Positions 1 through 9,257 of a DNA stretch of 64,000 nucleotides are shown here, in pieces (position 1 is the stretch's first letter; each line of letters opens with the position of its first letter). The position numbers and the translations under genes are program-made. The notes beneath the pieces are model-generated. The model saw only the letters and a program-made list of their open reading frames with translations. It ran no database searches and was not told the origin of the DNA. The DNA comes from Bin34 sp965219935 (GTDB lineage Bacteria; Chloroflexota; Anaerolineae; Caldilineales; Caldilineaceae), in NCBI GenBank assembly GCA_965219935.1, contig CBDCOU010000003.1:3720001-3784000 (forward strand). The letters are read 5' to 3'.

Positions 1-1387
1 GGCTGGTCTGGGAGCCCCCCTGCAAGATCGGGAATACCGGCCCATCCTGTGGTTCCTGTTCATGCGCAACTTCTATGCCTCGTTGGCGGTGCCCTTCTTT
101 GCCGTCTACATGCTGGAGAAACTGGCGTACCCGCTGTCGCTGGTGATCGTCTTCGGCACGCTGTCGCAGGTGGCCAACGTGTCGGTTCTGTCCGTGTGGG
201 GCAAATATGCGGACCGGTTTGGAGCCAAGGCCGTCATGATGGCCAGTGGTTCCCTCATGCTGCTGCTCCTGCCCCTCTGGTCCCTGGTGTCCAGTGTGGA
301 CCGGGGGACGGGCGGTGCCGGTCTGTTGGTCTATCTGCTCATTGGCTTCTGTATGGTGCTGCAGGGCCTGGCCATGGCCGGGACCAACATTGCATCGGGG
401 ATCCTGACCATGAAGCGGGCCGGGCACCAGCGCACCAGCGCCTATCTGTCCCTGGCATCCATTGCGGGAAGCCTGGGTGCAGGCCTGGGGCCCTTGGTGG
501 GCGGCCGACTAATCGATGTTCTGCTGCAACGCCACTTGACCATCAACGTGGAATGGATTGGCCCCAGCTCGTCGGTGGGGTTCACGGGCCTGAATCTGGG
601 GGGGTATGAATTTCTGTTCCTGCTGGCGTTTCTGCTGGGTGCGTTCACATCCGGTCTGCTGGCGCGCATCCATGAAGTCCAGGATTACAGCCGTTCCGTC
701 GTCCTGGACGAACTGTACAAGGACTCGGCGGCTACGGTACGGGCCCTGAATTCCATCCCCGGCGCCCGGTTCCTGCAAGTCCCGGTGAGTGTGATCCGGA
801 ATGTGCCCGGGATCGACACCGCATTGGGTCTGACCCTGTATCAATTTTCCGCGGCCATGCGCCTGGCCATCACGACTTCGCGGGCCGGCTCCCAGTCCAT
901 GCGGAGCCTGACGGGCTCGGTTCGCGACAATCTGGCCCACCTTCTGAAGAGCCGGCGCAACCTGGAAGCCCACGCGGAGGCAATCGCCTACCATGCGGCT
1001 CGGGCCGCGGCTCAGGCCATGGACGAAACCAGTCTGGATCCCCGGATTATTGTTCAGGACAGCCTCAAGGGTATCGCCCAGGAAATGGACAACCGCCTGC
1101 AGGGCCGGAGCTCGCGGCGGGTTCTGCGCGGCACGGTGCGGGGCGCAGTCCGAGGCGTGCACGAGGCCCAGCAGGATCTGGAGGACCTGATCCCGACAAT
1201 CTACCGGGCCGGCATGACCGCCGCTGCCGAATTGGGTATCCGGCCGGTGAAGGGGGACGCCCTTGTCCGCGGGGCCATGCAACACACTGCCAGGCGCATT
1301 GGCCCTCGGATCAGCCACAATGTACGTTCCCAGCTGAAAACCCTCAGGTACCGACCACCTGGCAAAAAGACAAGGAGCAAGGCTTGA
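1..1387 (+). CDS. MFS transporter, 5'-truncated by window edge
   Basis: The reading frame is open from the left edge (frame starting at base 2) and ends at a TGA at 1385-1387, so the N-terminal half lies outside the window. The visible part has several hydrophobic helices in its first 210 residues, including a loop WGKYADRFGAK that resembles the conserved MFS loop between helices 2 and 3 of each six-helix bundle. It is therefore probably the second half of a major facilitator transporter. The last roughly 200 residues are an unusual soluble tail, charged and predicted helical, with no membrane segment. Such long tails are rare in ordinary drug-efflux MFS proteins. Substrate cannot be inferred. 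Confidence 0.75.
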   Translation, partial: AGLGAPLQDREYRPILWFLFMRNFYASLAVPFFAVYMLEKLAYPLSLVIVFGTLSQVANVSVLSVWGKYADRFGAKAVMMASGSLMLLLLPLWSLVSSVDRGTGGAGLLVYLLIGFCMVLQGLAMAGTNIASGILTMKRAGHQRTSAYLSLASIAGSLGAGLGPLVGGRLIDVLLQRHLTINVEWIGPSSSVGFTGLNLGGYEFLFLLAFLLGAFTSGLLARIHEVQDYSRSVVLDELYKDSAATVRALNSIPGARFLQVPVSVIRNVPGIDTALGLTLYQFSAAMRLAITTSRAGSQSMRSLTGSVRDNLAHLLKSRRNLEAHAEAIAYHAARAAAQAMDETSLDPRIIVQDSLKGIAQEMDNRLQGRSSRRVLRGTVRGAVRGVHEAQQDLEDLIPTIYRAGMTAAAELGIRPVKGDALVRGAMQHTARRIGPRISHNVRSQLKTLRYRPPGKKTRSKA

Positions 1388-1794
1388 AGGTGCGGCGGTT
1401 TGCATCGGCGTGTGCAGGGCGTGTTGCCACAGGGCAACCGCAAGTACATCACGATATCTTCACTCGAGGCGGACGACTACCGCCTCTGCCCCCAGCCACA
1501 GGTAACGCGCCACGCTGCCGGCGGGGATTCCTTCGTCCAGTTTGATTTCAAGAAACAGCGATGACCATCGAAGACACGGCATCGGCGAAGGTTGCGTTCG
1601 CAACCGTGAGCAAATCAGCAGAGTGAAGGATCCGCGCGTGTTTGCGGTGTACTCAACGCCTCCTTTGCCACGGTGCAAACTCGGAAGGCGTTGGGCGATT
1701 CGGGACAGCGGCGGAAACCCGTAGCGCCATTGGTGTGGAACCACGCTGTCTCCTACCGGGTGTGTGATAGAATTATTGACTAAATGTTGAATGA
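1388..1794. other. Intergenic, no gene seen
   Basis: No reading frame here looks protein-like. The last 50 bases turn AT-rich (GATAGAATTATTGACTAAAT) and probably hold the promoter of the next gene pair. Confidence 0.5.
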
Positions 1795-2139
1795 TTGAAG
1801 TGCGTGATGTACGACGAATACGCCGAAGTGAAGGAGAAATACGCAGCAGTCATCAAGGATCTGCTCACCAAGCGGTTCGGCGACGAAATCGTCTTCGACC
1901 CAATCGTGATCCGAGCGGATCCGGCTTCGGAGCCTGATCCTGAGCATCCCTCATTGTTTGCTTACATCGCATACGATGGTGACGCCAGCAAAATGGACTC
2001 GAACTTCAGGTTCGAATTCACTGAGGAGCTTTGGCCTCACTCGATTGAGTTCGGCTTTCCCAGCGTACCTGTGCAGGAATTTGTGCCAAAGGCAAAGTGG
2101 GCTGGATTTTGGCCGGGCCTTAAGGCATGGATAGGTTGA
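1795..2139 (+). CDS. Small protein of unknown function paired with HEPN gene
   Basis: A 114-residue acidic protein that I do not recognise. The frame opens with TTG at 1795; an ATG four codons later (1807) is an equally good start. It has an amphipathic N-terminal helix (YAEVKEKYAAVIKDLL), a middle segment with alternating hydrophobic strands, and a Trp/Pro-rich C-terminus. It shows no nucleotidyltransferase GSxxRG motif, so it is not a classic MNT antitoxin. Its last 13 bases overlap the start of the downstream HEPN-like gene. That implies co-translation and a possible partner or antitoxin role, which is inference from arrangement only. Confidence 0.6.
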   Translation: MKCVMYDEYAEVKEKYAAVIKDLLTKRFGDEIVFDPIVIRADPASEPDPEHPSLFAYIAYDGDASKMDSNFRFEFTEELWPHSIEFGFPSVPVQEFVPKAKWAGFWPGLKAWIG

Positions 2140-2597
2140 TGCACGACGACTTGCTACGCTTGGCACGGCAGCTCATTTCCGAGCGGGTGGGCGATGTTCC
2201 GGTTCAGGGAGAACAAGCCAACTTGCGTTGTGCGGTTCGATGTGCCTACTATGCGCTCTTCCACATGTTGTCAAAACAGTGCGCGGACTTCTTCGCTGGC
2301 GAGGATCCAAATCAACGGAGCAGACCTGCTTGGGTGCAGGCCTACCGCGGATTGCAACATGGGATGGTTCGGAACCGCTGCGGCAACAGCAACTTCATTA
2401 TTCGGTTTCCGTCGGAGATCAGGTTTTTTGCCGAGAAGTTTGTGCAGTTGCAGAAGTTGCGTCATTCCGCCGATTACGATCCGGAAGCGAGGTTCGTAAT
2501 TGAGCCGGTGTTGACCGCCATTGAAGATGCCGTATCAGCAATGGCCGCATTCGAGAGCGTGAGTGAGAAGGACAGGCGGGCTTTGCTGTGTATGTGA
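2127..2597 (+). CDS. HEPN-domain protein
   Basis: A 156-residue, all-helical protein. The N-terminal helix carries RCAYYALFHM, matching the R-x-YYAxFH signature of HEPN proteins (PF05168-like). The C-terminal half carries KLRHSADYDP, matching the LRxxADY signature where HEPN proteins place their R-x4-6-H-like active site. HEPN proteins are often RNases or the toxin half of toxin-antitoxin pairs; others are adaptors without nuclease activity. The start overlaps the preceding small gene by 13 bases, suggesting a two-gene operon. The exact HEPN subfamily and whether the RNase residues are functional are not clear. Family assignment is from motif reading, not a search. Confidence 0.65.
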   Translation: MDRLMHDDLLRLARQLISERVGDVPVQGEQANLRCAVRCAYYALFHMLSKQCADFFAGEDPNQRSRPAWVQAYRGLQHGMVRNRCGNSNFIIRFPSEIRFFAEKFVQLQKLRHSADYDPEARFVIEPVLTAIEDAVSAMAAFESVSEKDRRALLCM

Positions 2598-2818
2598 CCA
2601 CTTCCCTGCCGCGGTGACAATCTCGGCAGGTTCCAAAACACACCGGTGGGGGAAGAGTCCGGGTTCCCGAGAGGTCCAAACCCTTATCGGTTGACCTTCG
2701 GTTTCCTCACCTTCGCTGCAAATTGTCCGCCCCTGACGGCAGTAAATGAACGGAACCCATCCCGTGTTCCAATCGATGAACCCGGCTCCGACACTTCCGC
2801 AGTGCGCAATCGGCGGCT

Positions 2819-3700
2819 TCAGCCGGCCTCCTCCACCGGTTTCACGGGCACCTTGGGCACTGGTGTGAGGTCGTGCGTGCGCCAGTGGTACTGGAATTCG
2901 TCGGACTTCCACCCCCGGTACACTTCCTCCCAGGTCAGGCGCGCCTGGTGCGGTGTCAGGACCACGTCCGAGACCGGGTCCGAGGCCCGCTGGTAGCGGT
3001 AGTCAACGGACAGCCGCAGCCGATTCCCCGATAGGTTGGGCAGGCCCCGGTGGACGGTGTGGCTGTGGAAGAACAGGGCGTCGCCCAACCCGAACGGGCT
3101 GGACACCCACTCTCCGTCCACATCCTCGGTGTGGGACTTCAGGCCGCCGGCACCCAGGGAACGCGAAACCGGCAGGATGCCCAGCTTGTGGGACCCGGTC
3201 AGCACGCTCAGGCCACCCAGGCTGTGGGGGCAGGCCCCCAGCGGCATCCAGGCCGTCCAGACATCGGGCGTGCCCTGAATGTGCACATAGTCCTGATGAG
3301 CCGGTGTGGTGTGCTCCGTGGCGGAGGGGAAGATCATTCTTGCAATGTTGCTCGGCTGCAGCAGGACATCCGGCCCCAGCAGGACTTCCATGAGGCCCCA
3401 GACGGACTGGTCGTGAGCCAGCGTGTGGAAGGACTCCAGGCACATGATGCGGTCGTAGACCGGCTTGTGCTCCGGATCGCCGGAGACATGGGCGGGATGG
3501 CTGGTGACGGCCTCAAGCGGATCGGTGCCGGCATCAATCCAGCCGACCTCCTGCAGTACGCCGGCCATGTCCCTGCGGGCCTTGAGGATCAGATCATGGG
3601 CGACGAAGTCCGACAGAAACAGGTATCCGTCGTGGTCCGCCCGAACGCGCAGGGCATCCGGATTGTTCAGCAGGTCGTTGGAAACTACGAATGGCTCCAT
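2819..3700 (-). CDS. Phytanoyl-CoA dioxygenase (PhyH) family protein
   Basis: A 293-residue Fe(II)/2-oxoglutarate-dependent oxygenase of the PhyH family. The metal-binding HxD is seen in TPAHQDYVHIQG, and the distal His is in HSHTVHRGLPN, followed by the Arg expected to hold 2-oxoglutarate (NRLRLSVDYRY). Length matches the family. The enzyme should hydroxylate a small organic substrate in the cytoplasm; the substrate is not predictable. It stands alone, convergent with the HEPN pair and about 100 bases from a decayed permease fragment. A second, only distantly similar PhyH protein lies at 11218-12039. Confidence 0.85.
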   Translation of the reverse strand: MEPFVVSNDLLNNPDALRVRADHDGYLFLSDFVAHDLILKARRDMAGVLQEVGWIDAGTDPLEAVTSHPAHVSGDPEHKPVYDRIMCLESFHTLAHDQSVWGLMEVLLGPDVLLQPSNIARMIFPSATEHTTPAHQDYVHIQGTPDVWTAWMPLGACPHSLGGLSVLTGSHKLGILPVSRSLGAGGLKSHTEDVDGEWVSSPFGLGDALFFHSHTVHRGLPNLSGNRLRLSVDYRYQRASDPVSDVVLTPHQARLTWEEVYRGWKSDEFQYHWRTHDLTPVPKVPVKPVEEAG

Positions 3701-4129
3701 GGCGCAATCCTTCCCAACTGGATTGGGTTTAAAGGCGGCAAGGCAGGGAAGGCGAACGGGTCAATCCTACCCTCCGCGTCCGCGGACCGTGCTTCGGGGC
3801 CGGCTACACGTGCGCATAGGGATCCGCCGCGTCGCGCAGGCCGTCGCCCACGAAGTTGAAGGGCAGGATGGTGACTACGACGAAAATCGTTGGCAGCAGT
3901 CGCGATGGCGCGCTGATTTTCTGGACATCCTTGAGCAGGGGCCCCAGTATCTCGTCTGGATTGCATGCGCACGGGCGCGACCTAAGTTCTGGTGGGATGG
4001 ATTGGGAGCATCTGGCAAATGGGCGCGGTCTGTTTGGGGATCCGGATGGAGGATGAGGCCGGCCGGGACACAGGTTCGCGTCCGAATGTTGGGTGGATAT
4101 CCCCAGCGGAACTACCGGTCTGATCAGCG
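3701..4129. other. Non-coding stretch with one gene relic
   Basis: Apart from the permease relic at 3804-3950 I see nothing gene-like. The segment has stops in all frames of the minus strand beyond that fragment. Confidence 0.5.
3804..3950 (-). pseudogene. C-terminal relic of a DppC-type ABC permease
   Basis: On the minus strand the frame ends with FVVVTILPFNFVGDGLRDA followed by ADPYAHV and a stop. This is the very typical C-terminus of dipeptide/oligopeptide ABC permeases (DppC/OppC: xFNxxGDGLRDAxDP). It is preceded by GPLLKDVQ, which resembles the segment before the last membrane helix. Upstream of about residue -48 the similarity is lost and no EAA loop or other helices are present. The fragment is therefore a leftover of a deleted transporter gene, not a functional protein. 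Confidence 0.7.
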
Positions 4130-5542
4130 TCAGTAGGTCCAGGTCCGGGCCAGCGGCTGTTCCGACTGGATTAGACGCTGTAGCAGGCGTCGCCTCATCT
4201 CGGCCAGGGCCGGCTGGCAGGCCGGGTCGTCGGAAACGTCCCGGTACTCGCCGAACTCGGCCTCCAGATCCCACAGGATTTCGCTGCCGTCCGCATGGCA
4301 GATGTACCGCCAGCGCTCCGTACGCAGGCTGCGCCAGCCGGTCATTTCCATCAGGGCGTCCTGTTTCGCCGGTGCGGCGTCGGGATCACCCAGGCACGGA
4401 ACCAGGGACTGGCCCTGTACCTCCGGCGGGATCTGCAGTCCGGCCAGTTCAAGCAGGGTGGGCACGACATCCACGGCTTCCACAACATTGTGCACGGGGT
4501 GGCCGACGGTGCGGCCGGGAGCCCGGATCAGGAGCGGCACGCGGCTGACCACGTCCCGCCCGGGATAACCCTTGTACCACTGGTGGTACTCGCCGAGCCG
4601 CTCCCCGTGATCGGAGGTGAACACCACAATGGTGTTCTCGGCCAGGCCCAGCCGGTCCAGTTCCGCCAGGATGCGACCGACGTGGTGGTCCACTTCCGAG
4701 ATCATGGCGTAGTAGCCGTGGCGGGCCGTGCGCAGCGAGTCGGCGCTGAACTGGGGATCGGCCTCCCGTTCGTCCCATTCCGGCGGGAAGGCCGGCACGG
4801 ACAGGCTGTCCCGGTCGTACAGATCCAGGAAGCGTTGCGGTGCCACCCAGGGGTTGTGGGGGCTGTAGAAGCCGGCAACACACAGGAACGGCTCGGCTCG
4901 GCGCCGCGATCGCTGCAGGTAGGCGATTGTTTGTTCCGCCACGAAGGCGGTGTGGGTCATGTCGTCCGGTCCCGCGAACGGAACGGCGTCCAGACTCGAG
5001 TTGCGGTCCCAGGTTTGGGGATGCGGCACCGGATCCTCGACCCGCATGGTCCGGTTCCAGATCAGATTGGTGGGCGGTGGCCCCAGACTGATGCTGTCCA
5101 GGGCTTCGGGACAGCGGGCGCGGACCCAGGCCCGGTAGGCATCCTCGTAGGTTCCGGGTTCGTCCGACACCTCCAGGTGGTCGAAGCCGTAGTCCGGATG
5201 GACGGCCCGGTGGTCGCGGTTGGCATGTGGCAGGAAGTGGAGCTTGCCGATGTTGGCACTGACATAACCGGCGGAGCCCAGCATGTGGGGCAGGGTTTGG
5301 AGGTCTTCGGGCACCGGCACGCCCATGTGGGTAATGCGCAGGGCTCCGGGATAGCGGCCGGTCAGGAAGCTGATGCGGCTGGGCATGCACACCGGGTTCT
5401 GCACAAAGTGGTGATCGAAGTTGGCGCTCTCGGCTGCCAGCGCGTCCAGATGGGGAGTTTGAATGTCCGGGTTGCCGTTGACTCCCAGGCCGTCCCAGCG
5501 TTGCTGATCAGTGTAGAGAATGAGGATGTTGGGTCGCTGCAT
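4130..5542 (-). CDS. Sulfatase (type I, formylglycine-dependent)
   Basis: A 470-residue alkaline-phosphatase-superfamily sulfatase. The N-terminal metal motif is ILYTDQQR, and the formylglycine site is C52 in CMPSR followed by FLTGRYP, the standard CxPSR...TGR signature. Later motifs are TSDHGERLGEY (metal Asp-His) and the C-terminal DLEAEFGEYRD typical of the family. There is no signal peptide, so it should act in the cytoplasm unless exported by another route. It hydrolyses sulfate esters; the natural substrate is unknown. It is divergently transcribed from the next sulfatase across about 115 bases, so they may share regulation. No formylglycine-generating enzyme gene is in the window. Confidence 0.92.
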   Translation of the reverse strand: MQRPNILILYTDQQRWDGLGVNGNPDIQTPHLDALAAESANFDHHFVQNPVCMPSRISFLTGRYPGALRITHMGVPVPEDLQTLPHMLGSAGYVSANIGKLHFLPHANRDHRAVHPDYGFDHLEVSDEPGTYEDAYRAWVRARCPEALDSISLGPPPTNLIWNRTMRVEDPVPHPQTWDRNSSLDAVPFAGPDDMTHTAFVAEQTIAYLQRSRRRAEPFLCVAGFYSPHNPWVAPQRFLDLYDRDSLSVPAFPPEWDEREADPQFSADSLRTARHGYYAMISEVDHHVGRILAELDRLGLAENTIVVFTSDHGERLGEYHQWYKGYPGRDVVSRVPLLIRAPGRTVGHPVHNVVEAVDVVPTLLELAGLQIPPEVQGQSLVPCLGDPDAAPAKQDALMEMTGWRSLRTERWRYICHADGSEILWDLEAEFGEYRDVSDDPACQPALAEMRRRLLQRLIQSEQPLARTWTY

Positions 5543-5657
5543 GGATTTGTGCCTTCTTCACGGGTCAGGAGCTGGATTGTAGCCATCGAACCTGAGCGGT
5601 CGTCGAAAGGAACTGGTTGCTACAATGGAATCCCTACCCAGGAAGCGACCTGCGCGG

Positions 5658-7091
5658 ATGACCTCCGATCGCCCCCACATCATTCTGATCATCACGGATC
5701 AGCAGCGCTACGACACCATCGCCGCGCTTGGCTTTCCCCATATGGACACGCCGCATCTGGATCGGATGGCGCAGGAGGGGACCGTCTTTACCAACTGCTT
5801 CGTGAGCGCGCCTTCGTGCGCCCCCTCCCGGGCCAGTCTCTTTACCGGGCAGTATCCCCACACCACCGGCATCCATCGCAACGCGGACCACTGGGAACAC
5901 GCCTGGGTCGAGGACTTGGCGGCCGGCGGCTATCGCTGCATCAACATCGGCAAGATGCACACGTGGCCGTACGATACGCCGTTGGGGTTCCACGAGCGGT
6001 ATGTGGTGGAGAACAAGGACCGTTTCCTGGAGGAACGCTACTGGTTTGACGAATGGGACAAGGCTCTGCGGGCACGGAGCCTGACCAAGCAGCAGCGGGT
6101 CCTGTACCGGCAGCGGGAGGATTACGAACGCAGCCTGGGGGCTTTCGACTGGGAACTGCCGGCGGACATGCACTCCGACAATTTCGTCGGCGACCTGGCG
6201 GCCTGGTGGCTGGACAGCAAGCCCCGGCCCGAACAGCCCCTGTTCCTGGAGATTGGTTTCCCCGGTCCCCATCCGCCCTACGATCCAACCCCGGAAGCCG
6301 TACAGCCCTACCTGGAGAAGGATCTGCCGATTGCACCGGTCTCGCAGGCAGATCTTGACAACCAACCGCCCCCGTTCAAGGTCATGCGCCATCACAATAC
6401 GGAGGTCGACCACGACTCGGTGGTGCACATCGAGGATCCCCCGGCCGAGTTGCGCCATCGGCAGCGCGCCTACTATCTGGCCAATGTGTCCATGATCGAT
6501 CGTCAGGTGGGCAACATCCTGGAAGCACTCGAGCGCAACGGCTACCTGGACAACGCCGTGGTGATCTTCACCTCCGATCACGGCGACTGCCTCGGCGATC
6601 ACGGCCACAGTCAGAAGTGGACGATGTACGAGCAAATCGTGCGCGTCCCGCTGCTGATCTGGGCCCCGGGCCGGGCCGCGGCCGGTCACGTGGTGGACGG
6701 ACTCTGCCAGCAGATGGATCTCGGCCCGGCCATCCTGGAGTGGGCCGGCCTGGAACCCGACCCGGGCATGGAGGCCGTTTCCTTGGCGCCGGCACTGTCA
6801 GGGGGGCCGTGGGCCGGCCGCAACCATGTCTATGCGGAGCACGGTCGGGACGGCATCCTGCAGGAAACCGAGTTCATGACCATGGTTCGCAACCGGCGTT
6901 GGAAGCTGGTCCACTTCACGGGCGAGGAGTTCGGTCAGCTGTTCGACTTGGAGAACGATCCCCTGGAGGAACATTGCCTCTGGCATGATCCGGGGGTACA
7001 GGCGGTGAAGCAGTCCCTCCTGGACGAACTGCGCGAGTGGCACATTCGCAGCGCGGTCCGCACCAAGGACTGGTTCAGCCGCTGGCGCTGA
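5658..7091 (+). CDS. Sulfatase (type I)
   Basis: A 477-residue sulfatase. The metal motif is LIITDQQRYDT, the formylglycine Cys is C54 in CAPSR followed by SLFTGQYPH, and TSDHGDCLGDHG supplies the second metal site. I place the start at the ATG at 5658, because sulfatases normally begin a few residues before the first beta strand. An in-frame ATG at 5625 would add 11 charged residues and has a weak AAGGA 14 bases upstream. No signal peptide is present. The gene is divergent from the 4130-5542 sulfatase, and two Nudix genes follow in the same direction after 32 bases, so they may be co-transcribed. Confidence 0.92.
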   Translation: MTSDRPHIILIITDQQRYDTIAALGFPHMDTPHLDRMAQEGTVFTNCFVSAPSCAPSRASLFTGQYPHTTGIHRNADHWEHAWVEDLAAGGYRCINIGKMHTWPYDTPLGFHERYVVENKDRFLEERYWFDEWDKALRARSLTKQQRVLYRQREDYERSLGAFDWELPADMHSDNFVGDLAAWWLDSKPRPEQPLFLEIGFPGPHPPYDPTPEAVQPYLEKDLPIAPVSQADLDNQPPPFKVMRHHNTEVDHDSVVHIEDPPAELRHRQRAYYLANVSMIDRQVGNILEALERNGYLDNAVVIFTSDHGDCLGDHGHSQKWTMYEQIVRVPLLIWAPGRAAAGHVVDGLCQQMDLGPAILEWAGLEPDPGMEAVSLAPALSGGPWAGRNHVYAEHGRDGILQETEFMTMVRNRRWKLVHFTGEEFGQLFDLENDPLEEHCLWHDPGVQAVKQSLLDELREWHIRSAVRTKDWFSRWR

Positions 7092-7123
7092 ATGCCCATC
7101 CAATCCCGTTATCATCCCGGTCC

Positions 7124-7903
7124 ATGACTCTGCAAGGGCGCAGGAACGCCTTCAACGGCCTTGAGATTGACAGCGAGGCCATTCCCGAGGAGGCGGAACT
7201 GCGCGCCCTGTTTCCGTCCAGCATGGTGCAATGGCGGCAGGAGGGCCTGAGCCTGATCTGGATCAAGGTGCCCCTGGCCAAGTCCTTTGCCATCCCTGCT
7301 GCCGTGGAGCAGGGATTCGTCTTCCACCACAGCCAGGCCGACTACGTCATGCTTACCTGTGTGCTGGAGCCCGGGGCATTCATCCCGGCCTACGCCACGC
7401 ACTTCGTCGGTGCGGGAGGGGTCGTGTTGGATGACCGGCAACGATTGCTGGTGGTAAACGAGCGCTTCCGGGGTAATCGGACCGAGCCGTTCTGGAAACT
7501 GCCCGGCGGCCTTTTGGATCCCGGCGAGCATCTGGAGGCCGGGGTGCGCCGCGAGGTACTGGAGGAGACCGGTATTGAGACCCGGTTCGACAGGCTTGTG
7601 GTGGCTTGGCACAACCATCGCTACCAGTTCGGCAAGTCCGGGTTCTACATGGTGTGTCGCCTGACCCCGCTCACGTTCGACATTTGCAAGGACGACTTCG
7701 AAATTGACGATTGCTGCTGGATGCCCTTGGAGGAGTACCTGGCCAGCCCGCACGTGGCCAGCTTCAACCGCGTGATTGTCGAAGCGGCCGTGGCCAACCC
7801 GACCCTGGCCGAGACCGTGCTGCCCTTCTATCCGGATCCGGACCGGCACGAATTCTTCTTTCCGCCGGCCCCGTGGCCGCTGGCGCCCGAAACCGTCCCA
7901 TGA
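7124..7903 (+). CDS. Nudix hydrolase, NUDT6-like
   Basis: A 259-residue protein with two parts. An N-terminal region of about 95 residues (FEG-type pre-domain with VQWRQEGLSLIWIKVP) resembles the extra domain of NUDT6-like Nudix proteins. It is followed by a Nudix domain with a complete Nudix box GGLLDPGEHLEAG...REVLEETG (G-x5-E-x7-REVxEExG). The enzyme should cleave a nucleoside-diphosphate-linked or similar substrate with Mg2+; the actual substrate is unknown. The start is the ATG at 7124, just after the sulfatase stop. Its TGA overlaps the ATG of the next, paralogous gene as ATGA. Confidence 0.88.
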   Translation: MTLQGRRNAFNGLEIDSEAIPEEAELRALFPSSMVQWRQEGLSLIWIKVPLAKSFAIPAAVEQGFVFHHSQADYVMLTCVLEPGAFIPAYATHFVGAGGVVLDDRQRLLVVNERFRGNRTEPFWKLPGGLLDPGEHLEAGVRREVLEETGIETRFDRLVVAWHNHRYQFGKSGFYMVCRLTPLTFDICKDDFEIDDCCWMPLEEYLASPHVASFNRVIVEAAVANPTLAETVLPFYPDPDRHEFFFPPAPWPLAPETVP

Positions 7904-8721
7904 GCCTCGCGGGCACGATCAACCAGTATGAAGGTGTCGAGGTCGATCCGGCATCCCTGCCGGAGTCCGCGGTCCGGTTTGCCGAGCTGTTGCCGACATC
8001 CCTGCAGGAGTGGCGGCAGGCGGGTTGCCGGCTGGTCTGGCTGAAGGTACCGTTGGCCCGCGCACCACTGATCCCGACCGCGGTGGCGGAGGGCTTTGTC
8101 TTCCACCACAGCAAGCCGGACCACCTGATGATGACGCTGTCCCTGGTGGAGGATGCCTATGTCCCCCACTATGCGTCCCACTACATCGGGGCCGGCGGCG
8201 TGGTGATCGACGAACAGGAGCGCCTCCTGGTGGTTAGTGAACGATACCGACGGGACAATTCCTGGCCCCATTGGAAACTGCCGGGTGGCGCCCTGCACCA
8301 AGGCGAAAGTCTGGTGGAAGCCGCCATCCGCGAGGTGCGGGAGGAAACGGGCGTGGAGACCCGTTTCTGCCATTTGGCCGCCTTTCGCCACTGGCACGGC
8401 TACCGCTACGGCAAGTCCGACATCTACATGGTCTGCCGTCTGACGCCGCTCTCAACGGACATCCGGAAGGAAGACCGGGAGATTGACCGCTGCGAGTGGA
8501 TGCCACTGCGTACCTATCTGGAGACCGAACACGTGCACGAGTTCAACAAGTCCATCGTGCGCGCCGCCCTGGCCGACGATCACCTGGTGCCGGGCTCCCT
8601 TCCCACCATGAGCTTGCCCGGCAAGCACGAGTTCTTCTGTCATCCGGCCTTTGAACAGGTCCGGTCGGCGGAGTCCAACCGACCCCTCAAAAAACCGGGG
8701 CGGCCAAGACCGGCGGGTTGA
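7900..8721 (+). CDS. Nudix hydrolase, NUDT6-like, tandem paralog
   Basis: A 273-residue paralog of the preceding gene, with the same architecture. The pre-domain carries LQEWRQAGCRLVWLKVP, and the Nudix domain has an intact box GGALHQGESLVEA...REVREETG. The two proteins align along their whole length, including VETRF, the IYMVCRLTPL stretch and the C-terminal HEFF, so this is a tandem duplication. The ATG at 7900 overlaps the upstream stop (ATGA), implying translational coupling and possibly a heterodimer or two substrate specificities. The C-terminal tail beyond HEFF is Pro/Arg-rich and differs from the first copy. Confidence 0.88.
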   Translation: MSLAGTINQYEGVEVDPASLPESAVRFAELLPTSLQEWRQAGCRLVWLKVPLARAPLIPTAVAEGFVFHHSKPDHLMMTLSLVEDAYVPHYASHYIGAGGVVIDEQERLLVVSERYRRDNSWPHWKLPGGALHQGESLVEAAIREVREETGVETRFCHLAAFRHWHGYRYGKSDIYMVCRLTPLSTDIRKEDREIDRCEWMPLRTYLETEHVHEFNKSIVRAALADDHLVPGSLPTMSLPGKHEFFCHPAFEQVRSAESNRPLKKPGRPRPAG

Positions 8722-9257
8722 CAGGTCTGGCGCGACCTCCTCGCCGGTCTGAAGTCGTGGTGCCGCTTCGCGCCCCTGGACTGCCAGGCGGACGCGGTCT
8801 GCATAATTCCCGCCTCGAACGGTAAGTGGTTGGCCCGGATCCGGGCCGCGCGGCGGTTCCGGGTTGGCGAACAGGGGTACGGGAATCAGGCGGAATGTGA
8901 CCGGTCGGGTTGCCTTCGCATCATTTGCATGCACGGAGGGTTGGCCATAACAAACAGTAATAGTCGCCGGCAAGGTTGTGCTGTCTTGATACTTTTAGAT
9001 TGCAGTCGCTGATGGCAGAGTGGGACTTTTGCCTTGAATGATAAAGTCATATTATTTTGTCTTCGATACTGACTGTCAATTGCCGGTATCGGTGGATTTG
9101 CGTTATGGATTCGTGTGTAAACAGGATGCGGTACCGAGCCAAATCAACGAAATGTTAAACGGTACTGTATCTCCCAGTGACCGCTGACCGCGGATTGTGG
9201 CATAATCCTGAAGTGCCTTTGCCCTTCGTCGCAGTCTTCATCGAGCAGGCATGGCAA
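8722..9257. other. Intergenic region, AT-rich second half
   Basis: No protein-like frame is visible. From about 8940 the sequence becomes clearly richer in A+T than its surroundings (for example TAAAGTCATATTATTTTGTC near 9042-9061) and very probably holds the promoter of the fibronectin-III-like gene. Which hexamers are used cannot be decided by eye. Confidence 0.4.

Noticed and set aside
509..1405. Long minus-strand open frame opposite the MFS gene
   Set aside because: It is a GC-rich shadow of the coding frame with no recognisable motif; many Arg/Gly/Pro/His runs and no ribosome site.
3804..4274. 156-codon minus-strand frame as an intact gene
   Set aside because: Only the last 48 codons resemble a permease; the rest is Pro/Arg-rich without any membrane helix, so it is listed as a relic.
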